Source: Aphanothece hegewaldii CCALA 016 (GTDB lineage Bacteria; Cyanobacteriota; Cyanobacteriia; Cyanobacteriales; Microcystaceae). From it: a stretch of 64,000 nucleotides of DNA. The position numbers and the translations under genes were made by a program. The notes under the pieces were generated by a model. That model was not told the DNA's origin. It worked only from the letters and a program-made list of their open reading frames with translations, and did no database searches. Shown here one piece after another: positions 62,054 to 64,000 of the stretch. Position 1 is the stretch's first letter. Every line of letters starts with the position of its first letter. The stretch covers positions 1 through 64,000 of the forward strand of contig NZ_PXOH01000022.1 in the NCBI RefSeq assembly GCF_003007785.1, read 5' to 3'.

Positions 62054-63745
62054 ATGTCGTTTCATAACAATAGTCTAAATAAATCAAACTGGCTTAACAT
62101 AACGAATTTAGGGTTTAGTCTAGCACTTTCTTTAGGCCTAGTAACACCCGTTTTAGCAGAGCCTCAATTGAATCCAATTACAGGCCTCAGAGAAAATATC
62201 AGATACAATGCTCAACAAAACCGGCAACCATCAGGCTATATCGGAAATGCTAAACCACCTGAAACAATTGAACAAGTTACCTCAGTTTCGGAACTAAAAG
62301 ACGTTGAACCGACTTCTTGGGCGTTTGAAGCACTTCGGAGTTTAGTCGAACGCTATGGCTGTATAGTAGGATATCCAGACCGCACCTTTCGCGGAAATCG
62401 TGCTTTAACTCGTTGGGAATTTGCAGCAGGGTTAAACGCTTGTCTAAATACAATGGAACGTTTGATACAAGATGGAGTCGGTGTTCTAAGAGAAGATATC
62501 GATAAACTCAAACGATTAATGCAAGAGTTTGAATCGGAATTAGCTGCTTTAGGAACACGCATCGATAATCTAGAATCAAGGGTTGCATTCCTCGAAGATC
62601 ATCAATTTTCAACGACGACTAAACTCAACGCTCAAGTAATATGGTCAGTAAATGATACATTCGGTGATGCAGTTGGTTCAGATAGCGATCAATCAGAAAC
62701 ACAATTTGCTTACCGTATTCGCATGAACTTTGAAAGTAGCTTCACAGGTAAAGATTTATTAAGAACTCGTTTACAAATGAGTAACTTTGGTTCTATTGCC
62801 GAGGTGACGGGAACAAATATGACCCGTTTGAACTACGATGATAATTCAGAGAATCAGGTACAAGTCGCTCACCTATTTTATCTCACGCCAATCAACGATT
62901 ATATAACGCTCAGAATGGGGCCAGTCGGTGTCGGATATACCGATATTACTGATACGATCACTCCTCCTACCATTGCAGATGACGCATTAGGTATCCCTTC
63001 ACGATTTGGGGAATATAACCCAGTCTATCGTCGCGGGGGTGGTGGTGGTGCCGTTAACCTGAGATTTGTCAAAAACTTGGAATTAACCCTAGGATATCTA
63101 GCAGGAGAACCCAACAACCCCAGAGAAGGAAGTGGGTTATTTAATGGAACCTATCATGCTCTAGCGCAATTGGCTTTATATGGAGAGAATGGAGCCGTCG
63201 GATTTGCCTATTCACGTTCCTATTTTACAGCAGGACAAACCGATCTGACCGCCAGTACAGGAAGTAAACTAGCAATTCAACCTTTTGGTGATGATATTGC
63301 AACTTCGGGGGATTTCTTTACGCTACAAGGTTATTATCGAATTACTCCAAACATACAGATTCATGGTTGGGGAGGCTATATTAGTGCCGATGCTCATGAT
63401 TCAGGATTAAGCGATCTTAGTAATGGTCGAGGTGGTACGGTTGCAAAAAATGTTCAAAATGGGGATCATGCTGATCTTTGGTATGGTGCAGTTGGACTGA
63501 GTTTTCCTGATGTGGGTGGTGAAGGCTTTTTACCTGGTATCTTATTTGGTATTCCGCCGACTGTAACCCATAGTGATGTTAGCGAAGATCGCAATACAGC
63601 CTATCATATCGAAGCATTCTATAGATTACAACTCAATGACAATATTTCGATTACTCCTGGTGTATGGGTGATTCTCAATCCAGAAAATAACGATCGCAAT
63701 AGTACCCAATGGGTGGGACATATTAGAACAAGCTTTCTTTTTTAA
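62054..63745 (+). CDS. SLH-domain OprB-type porin (iron-uptake-porin family)
   Basis: 563 residues. A signal peptide (about residues 1-35, ending in VLAEP) precedes an SLH unit with VTSVSELKDVEPTSWAFEALRSL and GYPDRTFRGNRALTRWEFAAG, then a coiled coil (about 130-180), then a beta-barrel OprB/SomA-type porin (about 190-563, aromatic girdle and alternating strands, ending in F). Such porins dominate the cyanobacterial outer membrane, with the SLH head on peptidoglycan. Substrate (iron, sugars, inorganic ions) cannot be told. Confidence 0.92.
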   Translation: MSFHNNSLNKSNWLNITNLGFSLALSLGLVTPVLAEPQLNPITGLRENIRYNAQQNRQPSGYIGNAKPPETIEQVTSVSELKDVEPTSWAFEALRSLVERYGCIVGYPDRTFRGNRALTRWEFAAGLNACLNTMERLIQDGVGVLREDIDKLKRLMQEFESELAALGTRIDNLESRVAFLEDHQFSTTTKLNAQVIWSVNDTFGDAVGSDSDQSETQFAYRIRMNFESSFTGKDLLRTRLQMSNFGSIAEVTGTNMTRLNYDDNSENQVQVAHLFYLTPINDYITLRMGPVGVGYTDITDTITPPTIADDALGIPSRFGEYNPVYRRGGGGGAVNLRFVKNLELTLGYLAGEPNNPREGSGLFNGTYHALAQLALYGENGAVGFAYSRSYFTAGQTDLTASTGSKLAIQPFGDDIATSGDFFTLQGYYRITPNIQIHGWGGYISADAHDSGLSDLSNGRGGTVAKNVQNGDHADLWYGAVGLSFPDVGGEGFLPGILFGIPPTVTHSDVSEDRNTAYHIEAFYRLQLNDNISITPGVWVILNPENNDRNSTQWVGHIRTSFLF

Positions 63746-63816
63746 TGGTTGCATTAAGGATGAATTAGTGTTAAGGCATCCTTTCAAAATTTTTACAAAT
63801 CAATTCTATTAAAGCT

Positions 63817-64000
63817 ATGACTCAAACAGCCCCTATTTCCAGTAAAACAGCAGTTACACTCATAGCCCCCTTATCTGGCTATATTTATCCGATATATCAA
63901 GTACCTGATCCCGTTTTTGCTCAAAAAATGGTCGGCGATGGTATATCGATCGATCCTGTTAGTCAAAGTTTACTTGCGCCTTGTGATGGTGAGGTGATTC
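63817..64000 (+). CDS. PTS EIIA-glucose-type domain protein, 5' end (cut by window)
   Basis: 61 codons from the ATG at 63817 to the window end. The sequence reads like the crr/EIIA-Glc domain: VTLIAPLSGYIYPIYQVPDPVF, KMVGDGISIDPVSQSLLAPCDGEVI. The His that is phosphorylated lies beyond the edge. In several bacteria this domain opens a fused EIIA-HPr-EI protein; whether it is fused here cannot be seen. PTS genes are uncommon in cyanobacteria. Confidence 0.8.
   Translation, partial: MTQTAPISSKTAVTLIAPLSGYIYPIYQVPDPVFAQKMVGDGISIDPVSQSLLAPCDGEVI

Noticed and set aside
1..64000. CRISPR array, prophage or integrated plasmid
   Set aside because: No regularly spaced direct repeats, phage structural genes, integrases or intact transposases are seen.

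Overview
The window is chromosomal DNA of a cyanobacterium. The low GC content, the frequent HIP1 octamer (GCGATCGC), and cyanobacterial marker genes (rpaA, heme oxygenase ho1, sipA/DUF3148, the plsY-DUF3086-DUF3119 block, DUF3747, an SLH-plus-OprB porin, mntCAB) all agree. I would place it among unicellular Chroococcales- or Pleurocapsales-like lineages, but cannot fix a genus. No photosystem gene, rRNA, prophage, intact insertion sequence or CRISPR array is present. One tRNA (Ser-CGA) is seen.

Layout. 0-13 kb: RNA ligase rtcB, a rhomboid, purF, a Uma2 nuclease, a PmbA/TldD-like gene, a class I photolyase, a cyclophilin fused to seven degenerate repeats, comB-like and DUF3747 genes. 13-19 kb: the manganese/zinc-type ABC transporter mntC-mntA-mntB, then the conserved block rpmH-rnpA-PH-yidC-khpB (all minus; rpmH encodes only 45 residues). 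19-26 kb: ho1, the clock-output regulator rpaA, dnaA, plsY, DUF3086 and DUF3119. 26-36 kb: a frameshifted DTGF aspartic protease, an acyl-ACP/CoA synthetase, a PIN toxin pair, rplU-rpmA, tRNA-Ser, a GH15-like enzyme, pyrC, lepB and a DUF433-MntA-HepT module. 36-46 kb: a phosphoketolase/transketolase-like enzyme, a DEAH helicase behind two CRP-type operators, a cupin gene with a duplicated promoter and 5' end, a YraQ-type permease, an SLH lipoprotein, an FAD oxidoreductase and mtnA. 46-64 kb: brnTA, an ankyrin-DUF4253 protein, a CARDB-subtilisin, an SGNH hydrolase, a Tat-exported beta-carbonic-anhydrase-like protein, sdhA/frdA, a CbiX-type chelatase with a His-rich tail, sipA, small cyanobacterial genes, an AbrB antitoxin with a decayed vapC, a porin, and the start of a PTS EIIA-domain protein cut by the window edge.

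Most genes are housekeeping. The unusual content lies between and around them: two intergenic palindromic repeat families (one a four-hairpin unit with compensatory changes and a nested 43-nt insertion, the other a short GGGGTTT/AAACCCC palindrome in five places), a 149-nt nested inverted-repeat element, a perfect CRP-consensus operator pair placed like a class I promoter, a promoter-plus-leader tandem duplication, an 8-bp duplication that breaks a protease, and several intact or decaying toxin-antitoxin-like modules. I found no single large undescribed system. The best candidates for new biology are the CRP-controlled helicase locus and the covarying 3'-flank hairpin element.
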